From CAWJPY01 sp963844865 (GTDB lineage Bacteria > Acidobacteriota > Thermoanaerobaculia > Thermoanaerobaculales > Sulfomarinibacteraceae): a DNA stretch of 64,000 nucleotides. Below are positions 1-8,563 of this stretch, one piece after another. The notes beneath the pieces are model-generated. The model saw only the letters and a program-made list of their open reading frames with translations, did not search any database and was not told where the DNA came from. The position numbers were made by a program, and so were the translations under genes. The stretch lies in the NCBI GenBank assembly GCA_963844865.1, contig CAWJPY010000012.1, positions 248,001 to 312,000 of the forward strand. The letters run 5' to 3'. How positions within the stretch are numbered: the stretch's first letter is position 1; every line of letters starts with the position of its first letter.

Positions 1-246
1 CGGCAGCGCGACGGTCATCCGGGTCCACCCCGCCGACGGCTTCGATGAGAACAGCGCCACCAGTCGATCCGGTGCGGGAAACGGCGGCGGCTGGAGGAGC
101 ATGGCGTCCACCGCGCTGAAGACCGCGACGCTGGCGCCGATGCCGAGACCCAGCGTGAGCACGGAGATCACGCTCACGGCCGGGTTCCGGAGCAGGATCC
201 GCACAGCGACGCGGAGATCGTGGATCAGAGCTCCCATCGCGCTCAT
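1..246 (-). CDS. MacB/FtsX-like ABC transporter permease, N-terminal part (cut by window edge)
   Basis: Only about the first 80 residues lie in the window; the gene continues past the left edge. The visible protein has a short basic start (HDLRVAVRILLRNP) and then a hydrophobic helix (SVISVLTLGLGIGASVAVF), the usual opening of MacB_PCD/FtsX permeases, followed by a periplasmic stretch with PFPAPDRLV. Two ATGs are possible: 246, which almost touches the AGGAGGAGG ribosome site, and 237, which has better spacing from it. It is 7 bp downstream of the ATPase gene and is probably the last visible gene of a minus-strand efflux operon. Family assignment is firm; substrate unknown. Confidence 0.8.
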   Translation of the reverse strand, partial: MSAMGALIHDLRVAVRILLRNPAVSVISVLTLGLGIGASVAVFSAVDAMLLQPPPFPAPDRLVALFSSKPSAGWTRMTVALP

Positions 247-253
247 CCTCCTC

Positions 254-970
254 CTAGGCCAGGACCTCCCGGAGGCTGGGGTCCGTCTCGTCGACGACCT
301 GGCCGTCGAACAGGTAGATGGTCCGTCCGGCGTACCGCAGGTACCGGGGGTCGTGGGTCACCATACAGATCGTGCATCCCTCCTCGTGGAGGCCCCTCAG
401 GAGATCCATGACGGTCTCACCACTGCGCGAGTCGAGGTTTCCCGTGGGCTCGTCGGCGAGCAGGACCAGGGGCTTGCCCACCAGGGCCCGGGCCACCGCC
501 ACCCGCTGCTGCTGGCCGCCGGAGAGCTGGGAGGGGTAGTGGTTGAGGCGATGCTCCATCCCGACCATCTCCAGCGCCTCGCGGACCATGGATCGACGGT
601 GCGGGGTCGGCGTCGTGCGGTACACGAGGGGCAGCTCCACGTTCTCGAACACCGTCAGGTCCCCGATGAGGTTGAAGCTCTGGAAGATGAAGCCGATGGC
701 CTCGTTGCGCAGGCGGGCGCGCTCGCGGATGGTGAGGGTCTCCACGGGGTGACCGTTGAGCAGGTAGCGGCCGTCCGAGGGCGTGTCGAGCAGACCCATG
801 ATGGACAGCAGGGTCGACTTGCCGCAGCCCGACGGGCCGGACACGGTGACGAACTCGCCCTGGGAGATGTCGAGGTGCACGTCGGCGAGGGCGTGGGTCT
901 CCACCTCGTCGGTCATGAAGACCTTCTTGAGTCCCTCCATGCGGATCAGCGGCTGGCCGTTGTCGTCCAT
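254..970 (-). CDS. ABC transporter ATP-binding protein (MacB/LolD type)
   Basis: A 238-residue stand-alone nucleotide-binding subunit that would drive the neighbouring permeases. Walker A GPSGCGKS is at about 45-52, the Q-loop FQSFNL at 96-101, the signature LSGGQQQR at 149-156, Walker B VLLADEP at 169-175 followed by the D-loop GNLDS, and the H-switch is MVTHDP. The length and the PTGNLDS motif are typical of LolD/MacB-like ATPases that serve FtsX-type permeases rather than import ATPases. An AAAGGTGA ribosome site lies just ahead of the ATG. It sits 18 bp after the adaptor gene and 7 bp before the next permease, so all are probably cotranscribed. Likely role is tripartite efflux or lipoprotein/peptide export; substrate unknown. 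Confidence 0.93.
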   Translation of the reverse strand: MDDNGQPLIRMEGLKKVFMTDEVETHALADVHLDISQGEFVTVSGPSGCGKSTLLSIMGLLDTPSDGRYLLNGHPVETLTIRERARLRNEAIGFIFQSFNLIGDLTVFENVELPLVYRTTPTPHRRSMVREALEMVGMEHRLNHYPSQLSGGQQQRVAVARALVGKPLVLLADEPTGNLDSRSGETVMDLLRGLHEEGCTICMVTHDPRYLRYAGRTIYLFDGQVVDETDPSLREVLA

Positions 971-988
971 GATGTCACCTTTCTGGGC

Positions 989-2248
989 TCACTTCAGTCT
1001 GATGCGGTCGGAGTCGTCCCAACGGGACGTGTCGGACAGGATCACCCGGTCGCCCTCGGCGAGCCCCGAGAGCACCTCGACGGTGTCGACGGACGAACGG
1101 CCCAGCGCGACCTGGACACGCGCCGCGTGATCGCCGTCTGGGGACAGGCGGTACAGCCCCACGGTCTCGTTCTCCTGGCTCTGGACGGGCCGTCCGACGT
1201 AGAGCACGTTCGGGAGGCTGTCGATCTGGATCGTGCCGTCCACCGCCAGATCGGGCCGGGCGCCCTCGGGGAGCGTGCCGAGGAGCCGGACGTCGACCGT
1301 CACCGTGCCCTCGCGCACCGACGGGTCGATCCGCGCCACGATGCCCTCGACGAGGCCGTTGCGGGTGTCCACACTCACCGACAGGCCCGACCGCACGTCC
1401 CGGGCGCGGGTCGCCGGCACCTTGATCTCGGCCTGGAGCCGGTCCGGCTCGGCGATCCTCGCCAGCATCGCGCCCGCCGACACCCGTTGGCCGATCTCCA
1501 CCGGCACCTCCTGGACGACGCCGTCGATGGTGGCGCGCACGGTGAGGGCCTCGAGCTGCTCGGTCCGCAGACGCTCGAGCGCCCGCTGCTGCTCGAGCTC
1601 GGCCTTCTTGGCCTTGACGATCGCGCGGTCCGAGTCGGCGCTCACGCTGAGCCGCTTGGTCTCGATCTCCCGCCGGGTGGTGAATGCCTCCGCCAGTGCC
1701 ACCGACGACTTGAGCTGGATCTCCGAGATGAGCCCCTTGGCGAAGAGCTCGTGGTCCGCCTGCGCCTGGAGCGTCGCGCGCACGTAGTCGGCCTCCACCT
1801 CGGCGGCGGCGGCGCGCCGGTCCAGCTCCCCCGACTCCAGCTTCAGGCGGAGGCTGTCCAGCTCGGCCTCGGCCCGGCGCAGCGCGCTCTCGGCGTCGAC
1901 CGCCGCCCGCTCCACCTCGGGGTCTCTCAGCTCGAGCAGGACCTGCCGTGCCGTGACCCGATCGCCGGGGGCCACCTTGATGGCATCCACGCGGCCCGCA
2001 GTCTCGGCCTGGATCCATCTGAGCTCCTCGGGAACGAGCGTGCCGTGACCGCGGACCTGGCGGACGAGGGTGCCGCGCTCCACGGTCCCGATCCACACCG
2101 TGTCACGGTCCACGCTGGGCAGCGCCGGATCGAGGCTGGCGACGCCCACGGTCACCAGCGCCAGCACGGCGGCAACCGCGCCGCCGGCCAGCCAGCGCGT
2201 GCGGCGTTTCTTTGCGGCGATCCCGGTGCGGATGACATCCATGCTCAT
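989..2248 (-). CDS. Periplasmic adaptor (membrane fusion) protein, MacA/HlyD family
   Basis: A 419-residue adaptor that would link the inner-membrane ABC permease to an outer-membrane channel. A basic N-terminus (KKRRTRW) leads into one membrane anchor at about 20-40. A first lipoyl/barrel half follows (GRVDAIKVAPGDRV), then an Ala/Glu/Arg-rich coiled coil from about 115 to 215, then the second half (VRATIDGVVQEVPV, GQRVSAGAML) and beta-barrel domains. The ribosome site is weak; ATG 2248 and ATG 2242 are both possible. It lies between a permease gene and the ATPase gene in the same orientation, the usual MacA context. No outer-membrane TolC-like partner is in the window. Confidence 0.9.
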   Translation of the reverse strand: MSMDVIRTGIAAKKRRTRWLAGGAVAAVLALVTVGVASLDPALPSVDRDTVWIGTVERGTLVRQVRGHGTLVPEELRWIQAETAGRVDAIKVAPGDRVTARQVLLELRDPEVERAAVDAESALRRAEAELDSLRLKLESGELDRRAAAAEVEADYVRATLQAQADHELFAKGLISEIQLKSSVALAEAFTTRREIETKRLSVSADSDRAIVKAKKAELEQQRALERLRTEQLEALTVRATIDGVVQEVPVEIGQRVSAGAMLARIAEPDRLQAEIKVPATRARDVRSGLSVSVDTRNGLVEGIVARIDPSVREGTVTVDVRLLGTLPEGARPDLAVDGTIQIDSLPNVLYVGRPVQSQENETVGLYRLSPDGDHAARVQVALGRSSVDTVEVLSGLAEGDRVILSDTSRWDDSDRIRLK

Positions 2249-2389
2249 GATTCGATGCCTGAGAAGAGCAAACGGTGTGCCAACCGGGATGTCATGGACG
2301 GTGGACGTCTGCGGCCGGACTTCGTCCGGCCGTGGGAGACGAGTGTCCGGTATCGGACACAGCGGAGGGTGTGACGTGACGTCTTCATG

Positions 2390-4827
2390 TCACTCGCTCC
2401 GCAGCACGGACATGGGCTCGACCCGGACGGCGCGACGGGCCGGAACGTAGCTCGCCAGCAGGCCCGCTGCCACCAGCAGCGCGGCGGCGAGGGCGAAGCT
2501 CGGGGGGTCCGCGGCGCTCACGCCGTGGATCAGGGCCGCGATGAGGCGGGTCAGCCCGAGGGCGCCGAGGGCGCCGATGACAAGGCCGGTGGTCACGAGC
2601 TTGAGACCTTCGGTGACCACGAGTCTGACCACGTCGCCCTGCTGGGCGCCCAGGGCGAGGCGGATGCCGATCTCGTGGGTGCGCTGGGCGACGAAGAAGC
2701 TCATGACGCCGTACAGCCCGACCGCGGCCATGAGCATCCCGATGGCGGCGAAGACCCCCAGCAGGACCATGCTGAAGCGCCGCCGGGTGAGGGAGTCGGA
2801 GAGCACCTGGTCCATGGTCGTCACGCCGGTAATCGGCTGGTCGGGGTCGATCTCGGCCACGAGTCGGCGGACGGTGTCGGCCAGGGCGGCGGCATCGCCG
2901 GAGGTGCGGACGACGAGGGTCATGTAGGGCATGGGCGACTGCCGGAACGGGAAGTACATCTCGGGCTCCGGGACCGTGTCCAGCCCCTCCAGAGTGGGTG
3001 TCGCCGACGATGCCGACGATCGCCGACCACTGGGGGTTCTCGTCGCCGAGGGTGATGCGGTGGCCGATGGCGTCTCCGTCGGGCCAATACCGCCGCGCGA
3101 AGGCCTCGTTGACCAGTATCACCAGGGGATCATCGGGACCGTCGGCGTCGGACAAGAGCCGGCCTGCGCGCAGCGGGATGTGGAGCGTGCGGAAGTACTC
3201 GGGGTCGACGACCTGGAAATCCCGCCACCTGATCTGAGCCGTCCGGAGCCGGCGTCCCTCGATGTTGAAGCAAGCGGTCACCGCGGATGTGGTAGTGCAT
3301 GGGCAGGGTGAGCACCGTGCTCGCGGACTCCACGCCGGGGAGCGCGCGCAGCCGCTCCAGCACCCGCCGGTGGAACTCGGCGGTCTGGGCGTCGTCGTCG
3401 TATCGGGGTCTGGGAAGCACCACGTGCGCGACCAGCACGTTGCCGGCCTCGAAACCCGGGTCGACGTCCAGGAGCTTGAGGTAGGTCCGCATGAGGAGAC
3501 CCGTTCCCACGAGCAGGAGCAGGGAGACCGCGACGGCGAGCACGACCAGCGCGCGGCGGAGACCGCGCCCGCGGGGAGAGCTGGTCGCACCACGCCCCTC
3601 GTTCATGACGCCCTGGAGGCTGGACCGGGACAGGTATGCCGCGGGAGCCAACCCGAACAGGAGGCCGGATCCCAGCACGATGAGGGCCGCCAGACCCAGC
3701 ACCCTGAGGTTGACCGCGACCTCCGCCGCTCTGGGGATGTTGGCCGGCGCCATGGCCAGCAGGGCGGCGCAGCCCCACTTGGCGAGCAGCACGCCGAGCA
3801 CGCCGCCGACTGCGGCCAGCAGCAGGCTCTCGGTAAGGAACTGCCGGACGATGCGGGCGCGGCGTGCGCCGATGGCCATCCGCAGGGCGATCTCCGACCG
3901 GCGCTCGGTCCCGCGGGCGAGCAGGAGATTCGCGATGTTCACGACCGCGATGAGGAGCACGAAGCAGGCACCCGCCAACAGCAGCAGCAGGGTGGGCCGC
4001 GCCTTCGCGATGATGGTCTCCTTCAACGGGACGACCGAGAACACCTGGCGCTCGTTGCTGTCCGGGAACTCGGTCTGCAGCCGTTTGCCGATCTCGTCCA
4101 TCTCGGCCTGGGCCGTCGCCAACGTGCTCCCGCTTCCGAGCCGGGCGATCACCCGGAAGTACTGGGCGCCTCGTACCTGGGCCGGATCCTCGCCGAGGTC
4201 CAGCGGCGGATCGGGGACCCGAAAGCGGGCAGCGGCCCAGACGGCGGTCCTTGCAGGCATATCGAAGCCCGCCGGCATCACCCCGACGACTGTGCGCTCC
4301 TTGCCGCTGAGGCGGATCCTGCGGCCGACGACATCGTCTGCGGACCCGAGGTGGGTGCGCCAGAAACCGTCGCTCACAACCACCGCGGGTTCGCCGTCGG
4401 GGAGATCGACAGCCGGGGAGAGCACCCGCCCAAGGGCTGCGTGGCCCCCCAGCACCTGGAAGAAGTCCGGCGTGACCACCGCGGCTCTGACCCGGACCGG
4501 GTAGTCGTCGCCGGCGACACTGAAGCTGGAGCCTACGTAGCCGGCGACACCGTCGAAGCTGGTGCTGTCCACTCTCACGTCGAGGAAGTCGGCGCCGCTG
4601 ATGTTGCCGGAGCCAACCGGAGCGTCGGTCTCGTGCTCCATGATCCTCACCAGGCGGTCGGACTCAGGGTAGGGGAGGGCTCGCACGACGACGGCGTCGA
4701 CCACCGACAGGACGGCCGTGGTGCCGCCGATGCCCACCGCGAGCGTGCCCAGGCACACCAGGGTCACCAGCGGCCTCCGCACCATGCCCCGGAACGCGCC
4801 ACGAATGTCCGACCCCAAACCCGTCAT
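2390..4827 (-). CDS. MacB/FtsX-like ABC permease (duplicated-permease type), two frame changes
   Basis: About 810 residues when the frame is followed through two changes, near 3283 and near 2998. The first part (from ATG 4827, with GGGAGGTGG upstream) has the N-terminal helix (PLVTLVCLGTLAVGIGGTTAV), a MacB_PCD periplasmic domain (motifs ALPYPESDRLV, LSGKERTVVGVMP) and three FtsX-type membrane segments. The middle part (CFNIEGRRL to NPQWSAIVGIVGDT) is a second periplasmic domain. The last 190 residues hold three more helices and end in ARRAVRVEPMSVLRSE, the standard permease tail. The two-unit plan matches the large acidobacterial-type permeases. All conserved blocks are present in order, so the breaks look like sequence errors. 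It is the first gene of the operon that runs leftward. Confidence 0.85.
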
Positions 4828-5081
4828 CACCACCTCCCGTCCGCCGGATCCCACCGGTCACCGCTACCGCGGAGCAAGCCCCGTGCCACGGCTGTCCGGA
4901 GTGCTGCAGGCGGGGATGTGTCGGCGCTGTCCGGTCGCGGGACTGGACCGTTCGCAACCGGGCATGGCTTTTCCTCGAACCGGTGGAGGAGGCCGGCCGC
5001 CCTCGTCCGGTTCATCGCGACCCGGGGTGAAGCTCGTGCTCGCCACGGCGGGGCGCCCGGGCAGGCGCCGATCGCGCCGGG

Positions 5082-5597
5082 TCAGTGCCGCCGGAAGGCG
5101 ATGGTCCCGAAGTCATCTTCCGTTCCCAGCAGGTGGGCCGTCATGCGGGTGTCCTCGATCGTCGCGCGGAGCTCGAAGATGTCTCCTCGCCCGTCGCGCC
5201 GGAAGGTGCAGGCGAGCTCCGATCCGATCACCCGGAGGTGGTCGAGGGCGACCCCGTGGATGGAGGTCCCCCCCTTGGAGATCGTCCCCGACACCCGGTT
5301 GCCGTCGGCGGCCAGCTCGAGAGACCAGCCTCCGTCACCATCCTCGTCGGCCGGCGCGTCCACCTGCTCCCAGCGCCCGGCGAACCGTCGCACCTCGGGC
5401 CCCTCCCCCGCGTGCCAGCGGGTGGCCGCGCGCTCGCAGAACTCCCTCCGGCTCAGCCCCCCCGCGGTGAAGAAGCCGTCGGGCAGCGGCAGCGCCAGCA
5501 GGAAGGTCGAGCACGGTCGGACCGGGCCGGCGAGGCCGATCCCCAGGGCGAAGCACACAGCGACGGCGAAAAGGCGAGAGGACGGATGGACGCTCAT
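5082..5597 (-). CDS. Small exported protein of unknown function
   Basis: A protein of 171 residues. The start at ATG 5597 is chosen because AGGAG lies 5 bases ahead and because it opens directly on a signal peptide (RLFAVAVCFALGIGLAGPV); the longer frame to 5708 has no such support. After the signal the chain carries a likely amphipathic section and then a beta-rich half with alternating strands (SLELAADGNRVSGTIS, LACTFRRDGRGDIFELR, TIAFRRH), which suggests a small periplasmic beta-barrel or lipocalin-like fold. I do not recognise a family. It ends about 255 bp upstream of the efflux operon and follows the OmpA gene in the same orientation with a 107-bp gap. Confidence 0.65.
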   Translation of the reverse strand: MSVHPSSRLFAVAVCFALGIGLAGPVRPCSTFLLALPLPDGFFTAGGLSRREFCERAATRWHAGEGPEVRRFAGRWEQVDAPADEDGDGGWSLELAADGNRVSGTISKGGTSIHGVALDHLRVIGSELACTFRRDGRGDIFELRATIEDTRMTAHLLGTEDDFGTIAFRRH

Positions 5598-5704
5598 GGC
5601 AACTCCTCGCGGGGCGTGGCTCGCCCCGGACGCTGGATGCCACCTACTACGCTCATCGTCGTGCCGCGGTTCTGCCCACGGCCTCGCGACGGGCGCGGCG
5701 GCGC

Positions 5705-6538
5705 TCACCGCCGCTTGACGAGCACCACCCGGCGGTTCAGGGCCTTGCCGTCGTCGTTGTCGTTGGACGCCACGGGAGCCAGGGGCCCGACGCCGCGGGG
5801 CTCCAGGCGTGATGCGGAGATGCCGTAGTCGGCGACCAGCGCCTCCACCACCGCGGCGGCGCGGCGGTTCGAGAGGTCGATGTTGTGCTCCAGGCTTCCC
5901 GACATGTCGGTGTGGCCCACGATGTAGGCCTCGAGGGTCGGATGGTCATTCAGCAGCTTGGCGATCTCGTCCAAGGCGGCCTTGGATTCGGGCTTGACGA
6001 CGGCCTTGTCGGTGTCGAAGAGGACGCCGTTCAGCACCGCGTAGCCCGAGCGATCGAGGTCGGCGAGCAGAGCAGCCGCGTCCGCCACCACCTGCTGGGT
6101 CATGGCCTGCTTCTCGATGATCTCGAGGCGGTAGGCTCTCTTACCGTAGGGGAGCACCTCGATCCAGACCTCCCGGTCGTCCACCGTGACCCGCATCGAC
6201 GCGCTGTACCGACCCTCATACGTCACCGTGCCGCCGATGGCCTGTACCGCGTTGGTGTAGTTGCGGATCATCTCGAGCCCCGACATGTCCGGGGCTTGGT
6301 CGCGCAGGCGGTACGACACGGAGATGAAGTGGCCCTCGACGGACTTCTTCCCTTCCTGGGTCTGGAAGTCATGGCTGGAGAACGGCTCGTCCTTGCATCC
6401 GTCGATGATGAATCCGTCCAAGCGCGTCAGCAGGGGGTAGTCCTCGCACCCCTGGGCGTCCTCTCGGGCGTATCCGATCTGCGCCGCCAGCCCCGCTGCC
6501 AGCAGCACGGCCATGGTCCGCCAGACGGAGCGTGTCAT
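5705..6538 (-). CDS. OmpA-family peptidoglycan-associated protein
   Basis: A 277-residue exported protein. A signal peptide (TMAVLLAAGLAAQIGYA) is followed by a roughly 150-residue N-terminal domain that I do not recognise (it includes DGCKDEPFSSHDF and YEGRYSASMRV). The C-terminal 95 residues are an OmpA domain: GVLFDTDKAVVKPES, YIVGHTDMSGS, NIDLSNRRAAAVVEAL, ASRLEPRGVG and NRRVVLV. This domain binds meso-DAP peptidoglycan in the family and would anchor the protein between cell wall and outer membrane. The N-terminal half is not the 8-stranded OmpA barrel, so it is better called OmpA-like. It is divergently oriented from the barrel-protein gene at 6863. Confidence 0.88.
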   Translation of the reverse strand: MTRSVWRTMAVLLAAGLAAQIGYAREDAQGCEDYPLLTRLDGFIIDGCKDEPFSSHDFQTQEGKKSVEGHFISVSYRLRDQAPDMSGLEMIRNYTNAVQAIGGTVTYEGRYSASMRVTVDDREVWIEVLPYGKRAYRLEIIEKQAMTQQVVADAAALLADLDRSGYAVLNGVLFDTDKAVVKPESKAALDEIAKLLNDHPTLEAYIVGHTDMSGSLEHNIDLSNRRAAAVVEALVADYGISASRLEPRGVGPLAPVASNDNDDGKALNRRVVLVKRR

Positions 6539-6862
6539 CCCATGCCTCCTCTCCGAGCTCGAGCTGTGTGCACCGACTGTATCAGGGCGAGCGCCGGCGT
6601 TGAAGAGGGCGCGTGGGCGGCCGGTTCATGGACGTCCACTCCCGCCACGCGAGCGTCCTCCATGCGAGCGAGTCCTGGCGATGGACTCGGGACACGGGTG
6701 CCGGTGTCCGGTGCGGGAGCTGGAGAGCGGCGGGTGCCCTCCAAGTCGGCTGGGCGGAGCGCGCGATGTCACACGCCACGAGCCGCGACCCCTGGTAGGA
6801 TCTGTGGTGACCGCGTGCGGAATTGACGTGAACGCCCCGCTGAGCGGGCCCGGGGGTGCAAG
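6539..6862. other. Divergent intergenic region, no gene seen
   Basis: This 324-bp stretch separates the leftward OmpA gene from the rightward barrel-protein gene, so it must contain both promoters. I see no convincing sigma-70 pair, terminator or repeat. Short open frames cross it but none has a ribosome site or recognisable sequence. Confidence 0.5.
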
Positions 6863-8554
6863 ATGCGCAGGGAATATCGTCCCGTATCGGCGGCTGCGCC
6901 GCTCCTGCTGATGGTGGTGATGATGATGGCGGCGGCCTCGCGGCCTGCGGTCGCCCAGGACGTCTGCCCCGGGTTCGACCGCGCGCACACCATCACCGCG
7001 CTGGGCGGCCGCCACGCGTTCGCTCCGGGCGGCGTGGAGACGCTACCCGACGTCCAGGCCACCTTCGAGCGGTATGCCGAGGAGATCCGCGCCGCCCTCG
7101 CTCAGGAGGGCCTCGGCGACGAGGTGGCCGACGCGCTCCTGGCCGTGGTGCGCCAGGGGGACGGCATCACCGAGCGCCCCATGCCACAGGGTGAGCGTCT
7201 GCAGTGGATGGCCTACCGCAAGGACGGCACGGTCGCCACCATCGACAACGTCTGCCTCAGGCTGCGCCGCGCCGCGCCGGCGTTCGAGATCACCGTGCCG
7301 GTCTTCACCGCCGCCACGACGCCGTCCGTCGACTGCGGCATCGACGTGGCCACGGACTGCCGGCCCGGGTCGACCAGCACCTTCCAGGTGCGGAGCGCGC
7401 CAGGAGCGCGGGTGACCCTGGATGGACCCGGTGGAACGCGCACCGTCATCGAGGGCGGACAGACGACCTGGACCGGACCCATCGAGGAGCCGTACGACGC
7501 GGACTACACGTTCACCGTCACCAACGAGGCGGCCACCGTCGAGACCGTCACGACCTACACCTTCCTGGTGCCCAGGGAGTGCCTGAACCTGGCGCTGGTG
7601 GGCGAGAGTCGGCAGCAGCGGCCCGGCTCCCCGGTGTCCTGCACCGAGCGCCGCACCGTGGCCCGGCCCGCCTGCCCCGTACCACCGCCTCCGGCCTGCA
7701 CCATCGACCTGGAGCGCGTCGAGGCGCGGCGCGGGGAGGAGGTCGGCTACCGGGTGACGGGCCGTTGGACGGAGCTCGAGCTCGAGCTCGCGCACAACGG
7801 GACGCCCGTTTCCGAGCCCGCCCTCACCGCCGAGCAGGGTGAGCTGCGCCTCGCCAAGCGTGGCGCCTACACCCTCATCGGCACGGTGACCAACGAGGTG
7901 GGTGACACCGCGACCTGCGTGGCCCGGCTCGAAGCGGCCGGCGTGGACTGGATCGTGCGGGCGTTCGCGGCCTATCTGATGCCCGACGACGCCACTGTGC
8001 GGGGGGCCGTGTCCCCCGGCGGCTGCCCATGCGCGGCGGACACCGCCTACGGATACGGCAACGGATTCGGCTTCGGTCTCGGCGTGGAGCGCCTCCTCAG
8101 CGAGCGTCTCGGCGTCGAGCTCCGAGGTCTGTACGCACGTCCGGACGACGACTTCCGGATCGAGGCGAACGGGGTCGGCATCAGCTCCAGCGACAGGCGT
8201 GACTACTGGGACCTCAGCCTCGGCCTCAACGTCCATCTCCTGCCGGACCACAGGCTGGACTGGTACGTGGGACCGTTCGTGGGATACAGCGAGGTCCAGG
8301 GTGGGACGCTCCTGGTGGTCGAGCGCTCCCTCGAGTACGACGCTCAGGGCGACGTGAGCTGGGGGGCGCAGACGGGTCTCGACTGGCCCTTCGGCGACGG
8401 CCCGTGGGCCCTGCACGCCGGCGCCCGCTACACCTGGTACGACGCCGACATCGGCCATCGCTACACGGATCCCCAGGGAGCCGTCCACCAGCAGCCGAAG
8501 TCCCTGGGCCTCGATCCGTTCACCCTCGAGCTCGGACTGGCCTACCGCTTCTAG
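6863..8554 (+). CDS. Exported protein with C-terminal outer-membrane beta-barrel
   Basis: A 563-residue protein. A basic start and hydrophobic signal peptide (LLLMVVMMMAAASRPAVAQ) are followed by a Cys-containing N-terminal domain, then beta-sandwich-like segments at roughly 150-360 (TFQVRSAPGARVTLDG, YTFTVTNEAATVETVT, YTLIGTVTNEVGDTAT). The last 200 residues alternate aromatic strands with Gly turns (FGFGLGVERLLSERLGVELRG, DWYVGPFVGYSEV, LHAGARYTWYD) and end ELGLAYRF. A terminal Phe preceded by aromatics is the classical BAM signal, so an OmpW/porin-like 8-strand barrel is likely. The barrel may tether the extracellular sandwich domains. It ends 9 bp before the IPTL-CTERM gene, so the two are probably an operon. 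Confidence 0.75.
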   Translation: MRREYRPVSAAAPLLLMVVMMMAAASRPAVAQDVCPGFDRAHTITALGGRHAFAPGGVETLPDVQATFERYAEEIRAALAQEGLGDEVADALLAVVRQGDGITERPMPQGERLQWMAYRKDGTVATIDNVCLRLRRAAPAFEITVPVFTAATTPSVDCGIDVATDCRPGSTSTFQVRSAPGARVTLDGPGGTRTVIEGGQTTWTGPIEEPYDADYTFTVTNEAATVETVTTYTFLVPRECLNLALVGESRQQRPGSPVSCTERRTVARPACPVPPPPACTIDLERVEARRGEEVGYRVTGRWTELELELAHNGTPVSEPALTAEQGELRLAKRGAYTLIGTVTNEVGDTATCVARLEAAGVDWIVRAFAAYLMPDDATVRGAVSPGGCPCAADTAYGYGNGFGFGLGVERLLSERLGVELRGLYARPDDDFRIEANGVGISSSDRRDYWDLSLGLNVHLLPDHRLDWYVGPFVGYSEVQGGTLLVVERSLEYDAQGDVSWGAQTGLDWPFGDGPWALHAGARYTWYDADIGHRYTDPQGAVHQQPKSLGLDPFTLELGLAYRF

Positions 8555-8563
8555 GAGGACCTC

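Noticed and set aside
101..2374. A 757-codon rightward frame across the efflux operon
   Set aside because: It lies antisense to two genes with firm ABC and adaptor motifs; composition is His/Arg/Leu-biased shadow sequence.
3262..5718. An 818-codon rightward frame opposite the permease
   Set aside because: Antisense to MacB-type domains; no start signal or recognisable domain.
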